Shown piece by piece: positions 44,568-52,421 of a DNA stretch of 64,000 bases. Position 1 is the stretch's first letter. Every line of letters begins with the position of its first letter. This DNA is from Loktanella sp. IMCC34160 (GTDB lineage Bacteria; Pseudomonadota; Alphaproteobacteria; Rhodobacterales; Rhodobacteraceae). Below the pieces are notes generated by a model. That model did not search any database. It was not told the DNA's origin and worked only from the letters and a program-made list of their open reading frames with translations. The stretch covers positions 124,001 to 188,000 of the forward strand of contig NZ_SELP01000002.1 of the NCBI RefSeq assembly GCF_004145845.1, in the 5' to 3' direction. Both the position numbers and the translations under genes were made by a program.

Positions 44568-45719
44568 ATGTCTGTTGTGAGCGCTATCAGCCTGTCCCGT
44601 CGCCCCTCTGCCGCCTTTGCGGCGGTGGGGTTGTTCTGGGGTACATTCGCCGCCTATGTGCCGGTGATCAAGGCCCGTCTTGGGGTCGATGACGCGGTGT
44701 TCGGCCTGCTTTTGCTGGGGTCCGCGGTGGGGCTGGTTACCGCCATGTGGCTGGCGCCGCGGGCCGACCGGATCTTTGGCGCGCGCGGAATGCAGGTGGC
44801 GGCGGCCCTTTTTGCGGGGGCGGTGCTGCTGCCGGGGATGGCGACGGTGGGGATGGCGTTTGCCCTTGCGATGGTCGCGGTGGGCATGGCCTCTGGCCTG
44901 TTGGATGTGATCATGAATGCCCGTGTTGCCGACCTTGAAGCGCGGCACAGCCGGGCGCTGATGAACGCCAACCACGGGATGTTTTCGCTGGCCTATGGCC
45001 TGTCCGCGCTGCTGTCCGGTGCCTTCCGCGAGGCGGGCTGGCCGCCCGAGCAGGCCTTTGCCGCGCTTGCCCTGGGGATCGTCGCGCTGGCCCTGATCCT
45101 GCGGATGGACCGCGACACCCTGTCCGAAGAAGAGGCCAGCCATACCGGGGCTTTCCCGTTCTGGCCCGTCTTCCTGTGTGGGGCTGTGGTGTTCGTGGCC
45201 TTCACCTCGGAGGCCACGGTCGAGGCCTGGTCGGCGCTGCACGTGGAACGGACCCTTGGCGGCGGCGCGGCCGAAGGCGCGCTTGGCCCGGCCACGCTGG
45301 GGCTGACCATGGCGGTGGGGCGGTTCGGAGGGCAGGCCCTGTCGGAACGGTTTTCGGAACTGACCGTGATCGTCGTGGCCGCGCTGATGGCGGCAACCGG
45401 GGCGGTGATTGTCGCTGTCGCGCCCACGCCTGTCGTGGCCTATGCGGGATTTGGTGTGCTTGGGCTGGGGGTATCGGTGATCGGGCCGGTGGGGCTGGCA
45501 CTTGCGGGCAAGGCCGTGGCGGCGCGGCACCGGACCGACGCGATTGCCCGCGCGGCGGTGATGGGATTTTCCGGGTTCTTCGTGGCGCCAATCCTGATGG
45601 GCACACTCAGCCAGCTGTTCGGGCTGCGGGTGGCCTTCGGCAGCGTTGCGATCCTGATGCTGACGGCGATCCCGCTTGCGCTTGCCGTGCGGCGGCGGGG
45701 CAAGGGGGTGGTGGGTTAA
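44568..45719 (+). CDS. MFS transporter
   Basis: 383 residues with twelve predicted membrane helices and the look of YbjJ/FucP-like major facilitator proteins ([20 protein letters not shown], then [19 protein letters not shown] between helices 2 and 3). Direction and substrate are unknown. The frame is open to 44421; ATG 44568 is where membrane homology starts. Repeat copy C begins within its last codons. Confidence 0.8.
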   Translation: MSVVSAISLSRRPSAAFAAVGLFWGTFAAYVPVIKARLGVDDAVFGLLLLGSAVGLVTAMWLAPRADRIFGARGMQVAAALFAGAVLLPGMATVGMAFALAMVAVGMASGLLDVIMNARVADLEARHSRALMNANHGMFSLAYGLSALLSGAFREAGWPPEQAFAALALGIVALALILRMDRDTLSEEEASHTGAFPFWPVFLCGAVVFVAFTSEATVEAWSALHVERTLGGGAAEGALGPATLGLTMAVGRFGGQALSERFSELTVIVVAALMAATGAVIVAVAPTPVVAYAGFGVLGLGVSVIGPVGLALAGKAVAARHRTDAIARAAVMGFSGFFVAPILMGTLSQLFGLRVAFGSVAILMLTAIPLALAVRRRGKGVVG

Positions 45720-45909
45720 GACCCACCTTACGTTAGGGGCTCTGCCCCTTTGGCCCTACCGGGCCAATCACCCCGGGATATTTATTGACCCAAAGAAGGG
45801 GGCTGGGCTCAGCCTTCAATGTTCTTCGGGTTCGAAATATCCTCTGGGGGCCATGAGTTTGCAGGTGGGGGGCGAAGCGCCCCCCGGGTAAGGTGGGTCT
45901 CGACCCACC
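45710..45909. repeat. Paired-palindrome intergenic repeat, copy C
   Basis: Bounded by GGTGGGTTAAGACCCACC (45710-45727) and GGTGGGTCTCGACCCACC (45892-45909). The left half has AGGGGC/GCCCCT, GGCCC/GGGCC, CACCCCGGGATATTT and TGACCCAAAGAAGG. The right half, read in reverse, repeats the same order (palindrome, TTAC, GGGGGGCG hairpin, GGATATTT, a CCCGAAGAA-like end). It fills the gap between convergent genes and overlaps the last codons of both. Confidence 0.85.
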
Positions 45910-45914
45910 GCCCC

Positions 45915-47081
45915 CTAGGCTTGCCAACGTCCTTCGAAATCCTCGGGCACCAGAACCACGTCGCGGTCCAGCGTCCTCACGTCCCGGCGGCCGCACAGGG
46001 CCATGGAAATATCCAGTTCCTTCTGGATCACCTCCAGCGCCTTGGTCACGCCCGCCTCGCCCATGGCGCCCAGCCCGTAGATGTAGGACCGCCCGATCAT
46101 CGTGCCCTTGGCCCCCAGCGCCAGCGCCTTCAGCACGTCCTGCCCGGATCGGATGCCACTGTCGAGCCAGACCTCGGTCTGATCCCCCACCGCCCGGACG
46201 ATCGAGGGCAGCACCCGGATCGACGACAGCGCCCCGTCGAGTTGCCGACCGCCGTGGTTTGAAACGATGATTGCATCCGCCCCGATCTCGACCGCCTTTC
46301 GGGCATCCTCGACGTCCAGAACGCCCTTAAGGATCACCTTGCCGCCCCATTTTTCCTTGAGCCGGGCAATCATGGACCAGTCAAGCTTGGGTTCGAACTG
46401 TTCCGCCGTCCAGACCGCCAGCGACCGCATGTCGGACGCGCTTTTGGCGTGGCCGATGATATTGCGGAAGCTGCGCCGCTTGGTGCCCAGCATGCCCAAC
46501 CCCCAGCGCCAGCGCATCGACAGGTCCAGCAGGGTCGCGGGGGTCAGTTTCGGCGGCGCAGAGAGGCCGTTTTTCAGATCCTTGTGCCGCTGACCCAGAA
46601 TTTGCAGGTCCAGCGTGATGACCAGTGCCGAGACACCCGCCTTCTTGGCGCGTGCGATGATGTTGTCGACGAAATCCTCGTCCTGCATCACGTAAAGCTG
46701 GAACCAGAACGGCGCTTTCGTGTGTTCGCGCACGTCCTCGATCGAGCAGATCGACATGGTGGACAGGGTGTAGGGCACCCCGAATTTCTCGGCCGCGCGG
46801 GCGGCCTTTATCTCTCCGTCCGCGCATTGCATCCCGAGCATCCCCACCGGGGCGAGCGAGACAGGCATCGACACATCCTGCCCGATCATGGTCGCGGCGG
46901 TCGTCCGGTTCGACATATCGACCGCCACCCGCTGCCGCAGCCGGATCTGTTCGAAATCAGAGGTGTTTTCCCGGAACGTCTGTTCGGTCCAGCTGCCCGA
47001 TTCCGCGTAGTCGTAGAACATCTTCGGGGCCCGCCGTTTGTGCAGGCGTTTGAGGTCGTCGATACAGGTAATCACGGGCAT
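45915..47081 (-). CDS. lldD: FMN-dependent L-lactate dehydrogenase / alpha-hydroxy acid oxidase
   Basis: 388 residues of the FMN alpha-hydroxy acid dehydrogenase family: PVSLAPVGMLGMQCADGE, FQLYVMQDEDF, the catalytic histidine in SNHGGRQLDG, and the phosphate-binding DSGIRSGQDVLKALALGA. Closest to LldD, which oxidises L-lactate to pyruvate at the membrane. The start at 47081 follows AAGGAAACG. A palindromic operator candidate lies 19 bases upstream. Confidence 0.85.
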   Translation of the reverse strand: MPVITCIDDLKRLHKRRAPKMFYDYAESGSWTEQTFRENTSDFEQIRLRQRVAVDMSNRTTAATMIGQDVSMPVSLAPVGMLGMQCADGEIKAARAAEKFGVPYTLSTMSICSIEDVREHTKAPFWFQLYVMQDEDFVDNIIARAKKAGVSALVITLDLQILGQRHKDLKNGLSAPPKLTPATLLDLSMRWRWGLGMLGTKRRSFRNIIGHAKSASDMRSLAVWTAEQFEPKLDWSMIARLKEKWGGKVILKGVLDVEDARKAVEIGADAIIVSNHGGRQLDGALSSIRVLPSIVRAVGDQTEVWLDSGIRSGQDVLKALALGAKGTMIGRSYIYGLGAMGEAGVTKALEVIQKELDISMALCGRRDVRTLDRDVVLVPEDFEGRWQA

Positions 47082-47099
47082 GGGCGCGTTTCCTTGAAA

Positions 47100-47120
47100 T
47101 TGGTAAAAATAAATTACCAA
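47100..47120 (-). promoter_or_regulatory. Palindromic operator candidate of lldD
   Basis: TTGGTAA (47100-47106) and TTACCAA (47114-47120) are a perfect inverted repeat with a 7-base AT-only centre, 19 bases before the lldD start. TTGGT/ACCAA half-sites resemble those bound by FadR-subfamily GntR regulators such as LldR and PdhR. No regulator gene is adjacent. Confidence 0.55.
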
Positions 47121-47211
47121 AATAGGCGATGTGGCTCAAGTGACATTTTGTCTCTTGTCTTGCCGGGGGCGCGGGTGTGCAAAGGTCGCAACCGCAACCG
47201 GAGGGCCTGAT

Positions 47212-47985
47212 GTGTCCATCATACTGATCGGCCTTCTTGCCAGCCTGGGTGCAGGCATGATGACGGCACTGGGCGCGCTTCCGGTTCTGTTTGGCAGGGC
47301 CATGTCGCGCCGGTCGGGCGACATGCTCTTGGGTTTTGCCGCCGGGGTGATGCTGTCGGCCTCTTACTTCTCTCTCATCCTGCCGGGGCTTGGCGCGGCG
47401 GAAGGGCTTTATGGATCGGTCGCGGTGGCGGCCGGGATCGCGGCGATTGGCATCGCGCTGGGGGCGGCGGCGGTTGCGGCGCTGAACCACGCGCTGCCGC
47501 ATGAGCATTTTCAAACCGGGCCGGAAGGGTCGGATCCGCATGGGCTTGCACGGATCTGGCTGTTCGTGATCGCAATCACCATCCACAACTTTCCCGAAGG
47601 CATGGCCGTGGGCATCGGGTTTGGCGGCGGCGATCTGTCGAACGGTTTTTCGCTGGCCACCGGGATCGGGCTTCAGAATGCGCCTGAAGGGCTGGCGGTT
47701 GCCGTGGCGCTGATGTCCCAAGGCTATGGCCGGGGCCGGGCCTTTACCATCGCCGCGCTGACCGGTCTGATCGAACCCTTGGGCGGGCTTCTGGGGGTCT
47801 GGCTGATCCATGTGTCGGTGCACATTCTGCCGATCGGGCTGACCTTCGCAGCCGGTGCGATGCTTTACATTATCAGCCATGAGATCATCCCGGAAACCCA
47901 CCGCAAGGGAAATCAGGAACGGGCAACCGCCGGGTTTATCGTGGGGCTGATCCTGATGATGGTTCTGGATGTGACACTGGGCTGA
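47212..47985 (+). CDS. ZIP-family metal transporter
   Basis: 257 residues, about eight membrane helices, with the ZIP metal motifs HNFPEGMAVG in helix 4 and QNAPEGLAVAV in helix 5, and HEIIPETHRKG near the end. Imports Zn2+ or another divalent metal, similar to ZupT. GTG 47212 is chosen because GGAGGG at 47200-47205 precedes it. Confidence 0.9.
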   Translation: MSIILIGLLASLGAGMMTALGALPVLFGRAMSRRSGDMLLGFAAGVMLSASYFSLILPGLGAAEGLYGSVAVAAGIAAIGIALGAAAVAALNHALPHEHFQTGPEGSDPHGLARIWLFVIAITIHNFPEGMAVGIGFGGGDLSNGFSLATGIGLQNAPEGLAVAVALMSQGYGRGRAFTIAALTGLIEPLGGLLGVWLIHVSVHILPIGLTFAAGAMLYIISHEIIPETHRKGNQERATAGFIVGLILMMVLDVTLG

Positions 47986-48058
47986 TCGCCGCCGGTGCCG
48001 GTTGCCTGTTTCGGCGCCCCGGGCGATACTGCCCGACATCCCTCTTCTGGCGAGTCTC

Positions 48059-48838
48059 ATGCGGTTAACTTCGGTTCTGGTTCTCCTTGCGGCAATTGCC
48101 GTCTCTGCCGCCCCCGTTTGGGCCGATGCCCCGGGCCGGTCGCTGCGACCGGTGGCCCGCCCGCTGACCGCCCCTGCCGATCCAACCCTGCCCGAGGCCC
48201 GCGCCGAGCGGGCGATCGTGGCGCTGTCGCCGCTTGCCGTGGCCCGGTCGTATCGTCCGGCCCGCCGCCCAACCGCGATAGAGCGCCGGGCCGAGGAGGC
48301 GCGTCTGGCCAGGCTGCGCGGACAGGTCTGCGGTGATCCGGACATTCAGGGCGAAGAGATCGGCACGGTCAGCGGCGCCGGGGCCTGCGGGGTAGAGGGC
48401 GCGGTTCGGGTCCGGTCCATCCTTGGCGTCCGGCTGAGCCAGCGCGCGGTGATGGATTGCACCACGGCGCGCGCGCTGAAGACATGGGTGGCGCGTGGCG
48501 CGATCCCGGCGGTCGGGAACGAAGGCGGCGGCATCGCGCAGTTGCAGGTCATGGGCCATTATGCCTGCCGGGGCCGGAACAATCAGCAGGGCGCGCGCCT
48601 GTCGGAACACGCCTTTGGCCGGGCGGTGGATGTGGGCGGCATGACCCTGCGGGACGGATCACAAATCTCGGTCCTGCGGGGCTGGGGCACAGGGGATGAC
48701 GGGGCGCAACTGCGGCAGATGCACCGCGCGGCCTGCGGCACCTTCGGCACCGTGCTGGGACCAGAGGCGAATGCCTATCACCGGGACCATTTCCATTTTG
48801 ACACGGCACGATATCGCAGCGGAAGCTATTGCAGGTGA
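48059..48838 (+). CDS. Extensin-like C-terminal domain protein, exported
   Basis: 259 residues: signal peptide (MRLTSVLVLLAAIAVSAAP), an Arg/Pro-rich linker, then the extensin-like_C domain with C-T-T-A-R, SEHAFGRAVDVGG and the terminal HRDHFHFD. His and Asp in these motifs match the zinc site of LAS/M15-type peptidases, so cell-wall hydrolysis is possible; the family is uncharacterised. Overlaps the next gene by 4 bases. Confidence 0.8.
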   Translation: MRLTSVLVLLAAIAVSAAPVWADAPGRSLRPVARPLTAPADPTLPEARAERAIVALSPLAVARSYRPARRPTAIERRAEEARLARLRGQVCGDPDIQGEEIGTVSGAGACGVEGAVRVRSILGVRLSQRAVMDCTTARALKTWVARGAIPAVGNEGGGIAQLQVMGHYACRGRNNQQGARLSEHAFGRAVDVGGMTLRDGSQISVLRGWGTGDDGAQLRQMHRAACGTFGTVLGPEANAYHRDHFHFDTARYRSGSYCR

Positions 48839-49542
48839 GCGGGCACACAGAGGCCCTGACAGAGTTTGCGCCGGGCCTATGGCTGGCCGCGGGGCCCGTG
48901 GTGGACGGCGCGATGGGGTTCCGCTTTCCGACCCGCATGGCCGTCCTGTCGCTGCTGGACGGTGGGCTGCTGGTCTGGTCGCCGGTGGCCCTGACGCCCG
49001 GACTACGACAGGCGGTCGATGCGATTGGCCCTGTTCGCCAGATCGTTGCACCGAACGGGCTGCATTTCATGTTCCTTGGCGACTGGGCGGATGCCTATCC
49101 AGAGGCGGCAGTGATCGTTGCGCCCGGCGTCCGGGGCAAGGTGCCAGACCTTCGTGCCGCGACGGAGTTTGGCGCCGAGGCGCCAGAGGGGTGGGCCGGG
49201 GCAATCGACCATGTGCTGATCGAGACGAAGATCATGACCGAGGCGGTCCTGTTTCAGCGGCACAGCGGCACGGTTCTGTTTACCGATCTGCTGCAACAGC
49301 ATCGACCGGGGTGGTTCCGGGGATGGCGGGGATTGGTTGCCCGGCTGGACGGGATGGTTGGGGCAGCGCCCGCCGTGCCGAGAAAATTTCGGGTGGCGTT
49401 GCGCGACCGGGCGGCCGCGCGGAATGCGGTGCGCCAGATCCTGAACTGGCGCACAAAGCGGGTCGTGATGGCGCATGGCGCACCTGTCACCCGGGACGCC
49501 CCCGCCTTTCTGGCCCGTGCCTTCCGCTGGCTGCGTCCCTAG
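48835..49542 (+). CDS. DUF4336 family protein
   Basis: 235 residues of DUF4336, a family distantly like metallo-beta-lactamase folds but without clear metal motifs here. LTEFAPGLWLAAGPV and PNGLHFMFLGDWADAYP are family stretches. Function unknown. Start GTG 48835 overlaps the extensin-like stop; a TTG at 48829 is an alternative. Ends 4 bases inside the convergent DUF2125 gene. Confidence 0.75.
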   Translation: MSGHTEALTEFAPGLWLAAGPVVDGAMGFRFPTRMAVLSLLDGGLLVWSPVALTPGLRQAVDAIGPVRQIVAPNGLHFMFLGDWADAYPEAAVIVAPGVRGKVPDLRAATEFGAEAPEGWAGAIDHVLIETKIMTEAVLFQRHSGTVLFTDLLQQHRPGWFRGWRGLVARLDGMVGAAPAVPRKFRVALRDRAAARNAVRQILNWRTKRVVMAHGAPVTRDAPAFLARAFRWLRP

Positions 49543-50531
49543 CGCAGGCGCGGCGCGGGGCCTAGCGGGAAGGGACCAAGGCTCATCCTGCCGTTCTGAA
49601 AGATCAGGGGCAGGGTCACGGTTGGCCCGCCATTGGCCATGCTGCGGCCCATGTTGACCCACGTTGGGGCGACGCCGGGGTCGATCGCCCCTGCCGCGAC
49701 GGCAAGGTCGATCATCCGTTCCCAGCCCGTCGCGCCAATCTCGATCCGCCCGTCGGGGGTGCCATCCGGGGCGATGGTCAGGTCACCCGTCGCGGCCAGC
49801 GTCATATCGGCCCAGACGATCCGCGCATCCCGCAGGGTGATCGCCTGAAGCGCCGGTGCCGGACCTGACCCAAGGTGCCGGTCCAGCGGGCGGTCAAGGG
49901 TCAGGGCGCTGTCGGCCCGGACCATGGCCACGGTGCCGGGCAGAGTGCCCTCTGGGTCGATCAGGGCCTTGACCGTCTCCGGCAGGGCGATGGCCTCCAG
50001 ATCTGTGAACAGGTCATAGGTCGCGCCATCCTCTGCCGGGGTCGGGCGCAGGGCGGCAAGGCCGCGTGCGGCGGCCAGCGCGGTCCCATCGGGCAGCGCC
50101 AGACGGATCGGCCCGGTTTCTGCGGTCAGCGCGGTCAGGGGCAGATCGGTTGACAGATCAACCGACCCGCTGGCCCGCAGCCCGTCCGAGGTGACAGTGA
50201 TCGACTGTCCGGGGGCGAGCGTGATCACCTGTTCGGGCGCGAAGGCGGCAATGACGTGATTGGGCCGGTAGGACAGGGCCAGGACCTGCACCCAGGGCGC
50301 GGACCAGCCTGCACCAGTGGTTGGATCGGCAATGGTGAAATCGGTCAGCGTGGTGTCGAACCGGCTTGGAAACCCGCGCGTGGTCAGGCCGGCATATTGC
50401 ACAGTCAGCCCCTCGGCGGTCATCCCGTCCAGCGCGGTCTGCGCGCCGCCGCGGATCTGATTGGCACCAACGGCCCAATACCCGCCATAAAGCCCGGCAA
50501 GGACGAGGGCGAGAACGATCAGTTTGCGCAT
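49539..50531 (-). CDS. DUF2125 envelope protein
   Basis: 330 residues with one N-terminal membrane anchor or signal (MRKLIVLALVLAGLYGGYW) and the DUF2125 body rich in beta strands (TTRGFPSRFDTTLTDFTI, YRPNHVIAAFAPEQ). The family is common in alphaproteobacteria and of unknown function; the fold suggests an AsmA-like or lipid-handling periplasmic protein, a loose guess. Confidence 0.8.
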   Translation of the reverse strand: MRKLIVLALVLAGLYGGYWAVGANQIRGGAQTALDGMTAEGLTVQYAGLTTRGFPSRFDTTLTDFTIADPTTGAGWSAPWVQVLALSYRPNHVIAAFAPEQVITLAPGQSITVTSDGLRASGSVDLSTDLPLTALTAETGPIRLALPDGTALAAARGLAALRPTPAEDGATYDLFTDLEAIALPETVKALIDPEGTLPGTVAMVRADSALTLDRPLDRHLGSGPAPALQAITLRDARIVWADMTLAATGDLTIAPDGTPDGRIEIGATGWERMIDLAVAAGAIDPGVAPTWVNMGRSMANGGPTVTLPLIFQNGRMSLGPFPLGPAPRLR

Positions 50532-50599
50532 CGGGGCAGGGCCTTTCCCATTGGGTTCGAAACGTGTTTATAGGGGCCACTAAGCAAAGGGCCAGAGGC

Positions 50600-51127
50600 A
50601 TGTGGGTTTTCGGATACGGATCGCTTTTGTGGAACCCCGGGTTCGACCCCGTGGCGCGGCGCCGCGCGGTTCTGGCCGATTACCACCGGTCGTTCTGCAT
50701 GTTGTCGATCCATCACCGGGGAACGGTGGATCATCCGGGGCTTGTCCTTGCGCTGGATGAAAAGCCGGGCGCGACCTGCACCGGCGTCGCCTTTCAGGTG
50801 CGCCCGAGCGAGGAGGACACGGTTCTGTCCTACCTGCGAGAGCGGGAGTTGATCTCTTCCGCCTATGTCGAGCGGCATGTGGGCCTGACCCTGGACGACG
50901 GTGCCGAGGTCGAGGCGCTGGCCTATGTGATCGACGGCGCGCATGAGCAATATTGCCAGTTCCCGCTGGAACAACAGGCGCGGATGATCGCCAGCGCCGT
51001 GGGCGGGCGGGGGCCGAATACGGAATACCTGTTCAATACCGCCGACCATCTTGCGGAAATGGGCATCCGCGACGCGGAAATGGAATGGCTGACGACCCGT
51101 GTCCGGGGCCTTCTGGACGGCAAATAG
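50600..51127 (+). CDS. chaC: Gamma-glutamylcyclotransferase ChaC
   Basis: 175 residues with the ChaC start VFGYGSLLWNPGF and the catalytic glutamate region YLRERELISSAYVER. Degrades glutathione to 5-oxoproline and Cys-Gly. Divergent from the DUF2125 gene with 68 bases between. The open frame continues upstream to 50366, but homology begins at ATG 50600. Confidence 0.9.
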   Translation: MWVFGYGSLLWNPGFDPVARRRAVLADYHRSFCMLSIHHRGTVDHPGLVLALDEKPGATCTGVAFQVRPSEEDTVLSYLRERELISSAYVERHVGLTLDDGAEVEALAYVIDGAHEQYCQFPLEQQARMIASAVGGRGPNTEYLFNTADHLAEMGIRDAEMEWLTTRVRGLLDGK

Positions 51128-51154
51128 CGGCGGAGGCCCTACACGATATTTTGG

Positions 51155-51183
51155 TTGGGTTTTGGGGGCATCCCCACTATGTT
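51155..51183 (+). promoter_or_regulatory. Sigma70-type promoter of the motor operon
   Basis: TTGGGT (51155-51160) and TATGTT (51178-51183) are 17 bases apart and 36 bases before the start of the MotA-like gene. The spacer holds a GGGG/CCCC pair. Confidence 0.45.
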
Positions 51184-51218
51184 GGGGCCGAGCAGAAAAA
51201 AGCCGAGGATAAAGTCCT

Positions 51219-52418
51219 GTGACGGACATCCGCGAGACCGAACCGGACACCAACGTCTATTTCACCCAGCCCGTGCGGCAGATCATCTCGATGCTGGTCG
51301 CCCTGGGGCTTGTCGGTGCGGGGGCCTATGTGGCCTTTGGCGCGATTGCGGCCGTATTTCTGTCGAACGTCTATCTGAACGGGCTGATCCTTGCGGTCTT
51401 TGTTCTGGGGGTGCTGTCCTGTTTCGCGCAGGTGGCGCAGCTGATGTATTCCGTCCGCTGGATCGAAGGGTTCGCCCGCGCGCGCGATGTCAACGCGGCC
51501 CCGTCGCTTCTTGCGCCGCTGGCCACGCTGATGCGGTCACGTGGCGCTCGGGCGCAGATCTCGTCGACGTCCAGCCGGTCGATCCTTGATTCCGTCGCCA
51601 GCCGGATCGACGAGGACCGCGAGATTACCCGCTATCTGGGGTCGACGCTGATCTTCCTTGGCCTGCTTGGCACCTTCTACGGGCTGGCGACGACGGTTCC
51701 GGCGCTGGTGGAAACCATCCGGTCGCTGACCCCGGTCGAAGGGGAAACCGCGACAGATATCTTCGTGCGGCTTCAGGCGGGGCTGGAAAGCCAGCTTGGC
51801 GGCATGGGTACGGCATTTTCCTCATCACTCCTCGGGCTGGCGGGGTCCTTGGTTGTGGGGCTTCTGGAACTTTTCGCGGGGCACGGTCAGAACCGGTTCT
51901 ATCGCGAATTGGAAGAATGGTTATCGTCGATCACCCGGCTGGGCTTTGCCAGCGGGGAAGAGGGCGGCGGTGCCGATACCAGCCTGCTGGCGCAGGTCGT
52001 GGACCATATGGCCGAGCAGATGGAATCCCTGGCCCAGATGTTCACCCAGTCCGACATCAGCCGCGCCGCTGTGGATGACAAGCTGGGCGAACTGGCCGGG
52101 GCCATGACGACCCTGTCGCGGAAGCTGGATCAGGATGACACCCGCGATGCGCTGGCCCGCGTGGCCGATGCACAGGAACGTCTGGTGGACAAGTTGAAGG
52201 ACAGCGGCATGGAGGGGATCGACGCCGAAAGCCGGATGCGGCTGCGGTCGATCGACGTGCAATTGCTGCGGGTTCTGGAAGAAATGACCGCCGGGCGGCA
52301 GGAAAGCCTGACCGAGTTGCGCGGCGATATTGCAGCCCTGACCAGTGCCCTGCGCGCCACCGCGGCCGCGCCGCGCCCCGGCCGTCCGCCCCGTCCGAAA
52401 CCCAGCGAAGAGGGCTAG
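51219..52418 (+). CDS. MotA/TolQ/ExbB-type proton channel subunit
   Basis: 399 residues. Membrane segments lie at about 24-48, 53-77, 140-160 and 196-221, with the family core LGSTLIFLGLLGTFYGL and GMGTAFSSSLLGLAGS. Residues 250-370 are cytoplasmic and helical, then a Pro-rich end. It should form the pentamer of a proton-driven motor with the next gene, 3 bases downstream. GTG 51219 follows GAGGA. Confidence 0.85.
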   Translation: MTDIRETEPDTNVYFTQPVRQIISMLVALGLVGAGAYVAFGAIAAVFLSNVYLNGLILAVFVLGVLSCFAQVAQLMYSVRWIEGFARARDVNAAPSLLAPLATLMRSRGARAQISSTSSRSILDSVASRIDEDREITRYLGSTLIFLGLLGTFYGLATTVPALVETIRSLTPVEGETATDIFVRLQAGLESQLGGMGTAFSSSLLGLAGSLVVGLLELFAGHGQNRFYRELEEWLSSITRLGFASGEEGGGADTSLLAQVVDHMAEQMESLAQMFTQSDISRAAVDDKLGELAGAMTTLSRKLDQDDTRDALARVADAQERLVDKLKDSGMEGIDAESRMRLRSIDVQLLRVLEEMTAGRQESLTELRGDIAALTSALRATAAAPRPGRPPRPKPSEEG

Positions 52419-52421
52419 GCC

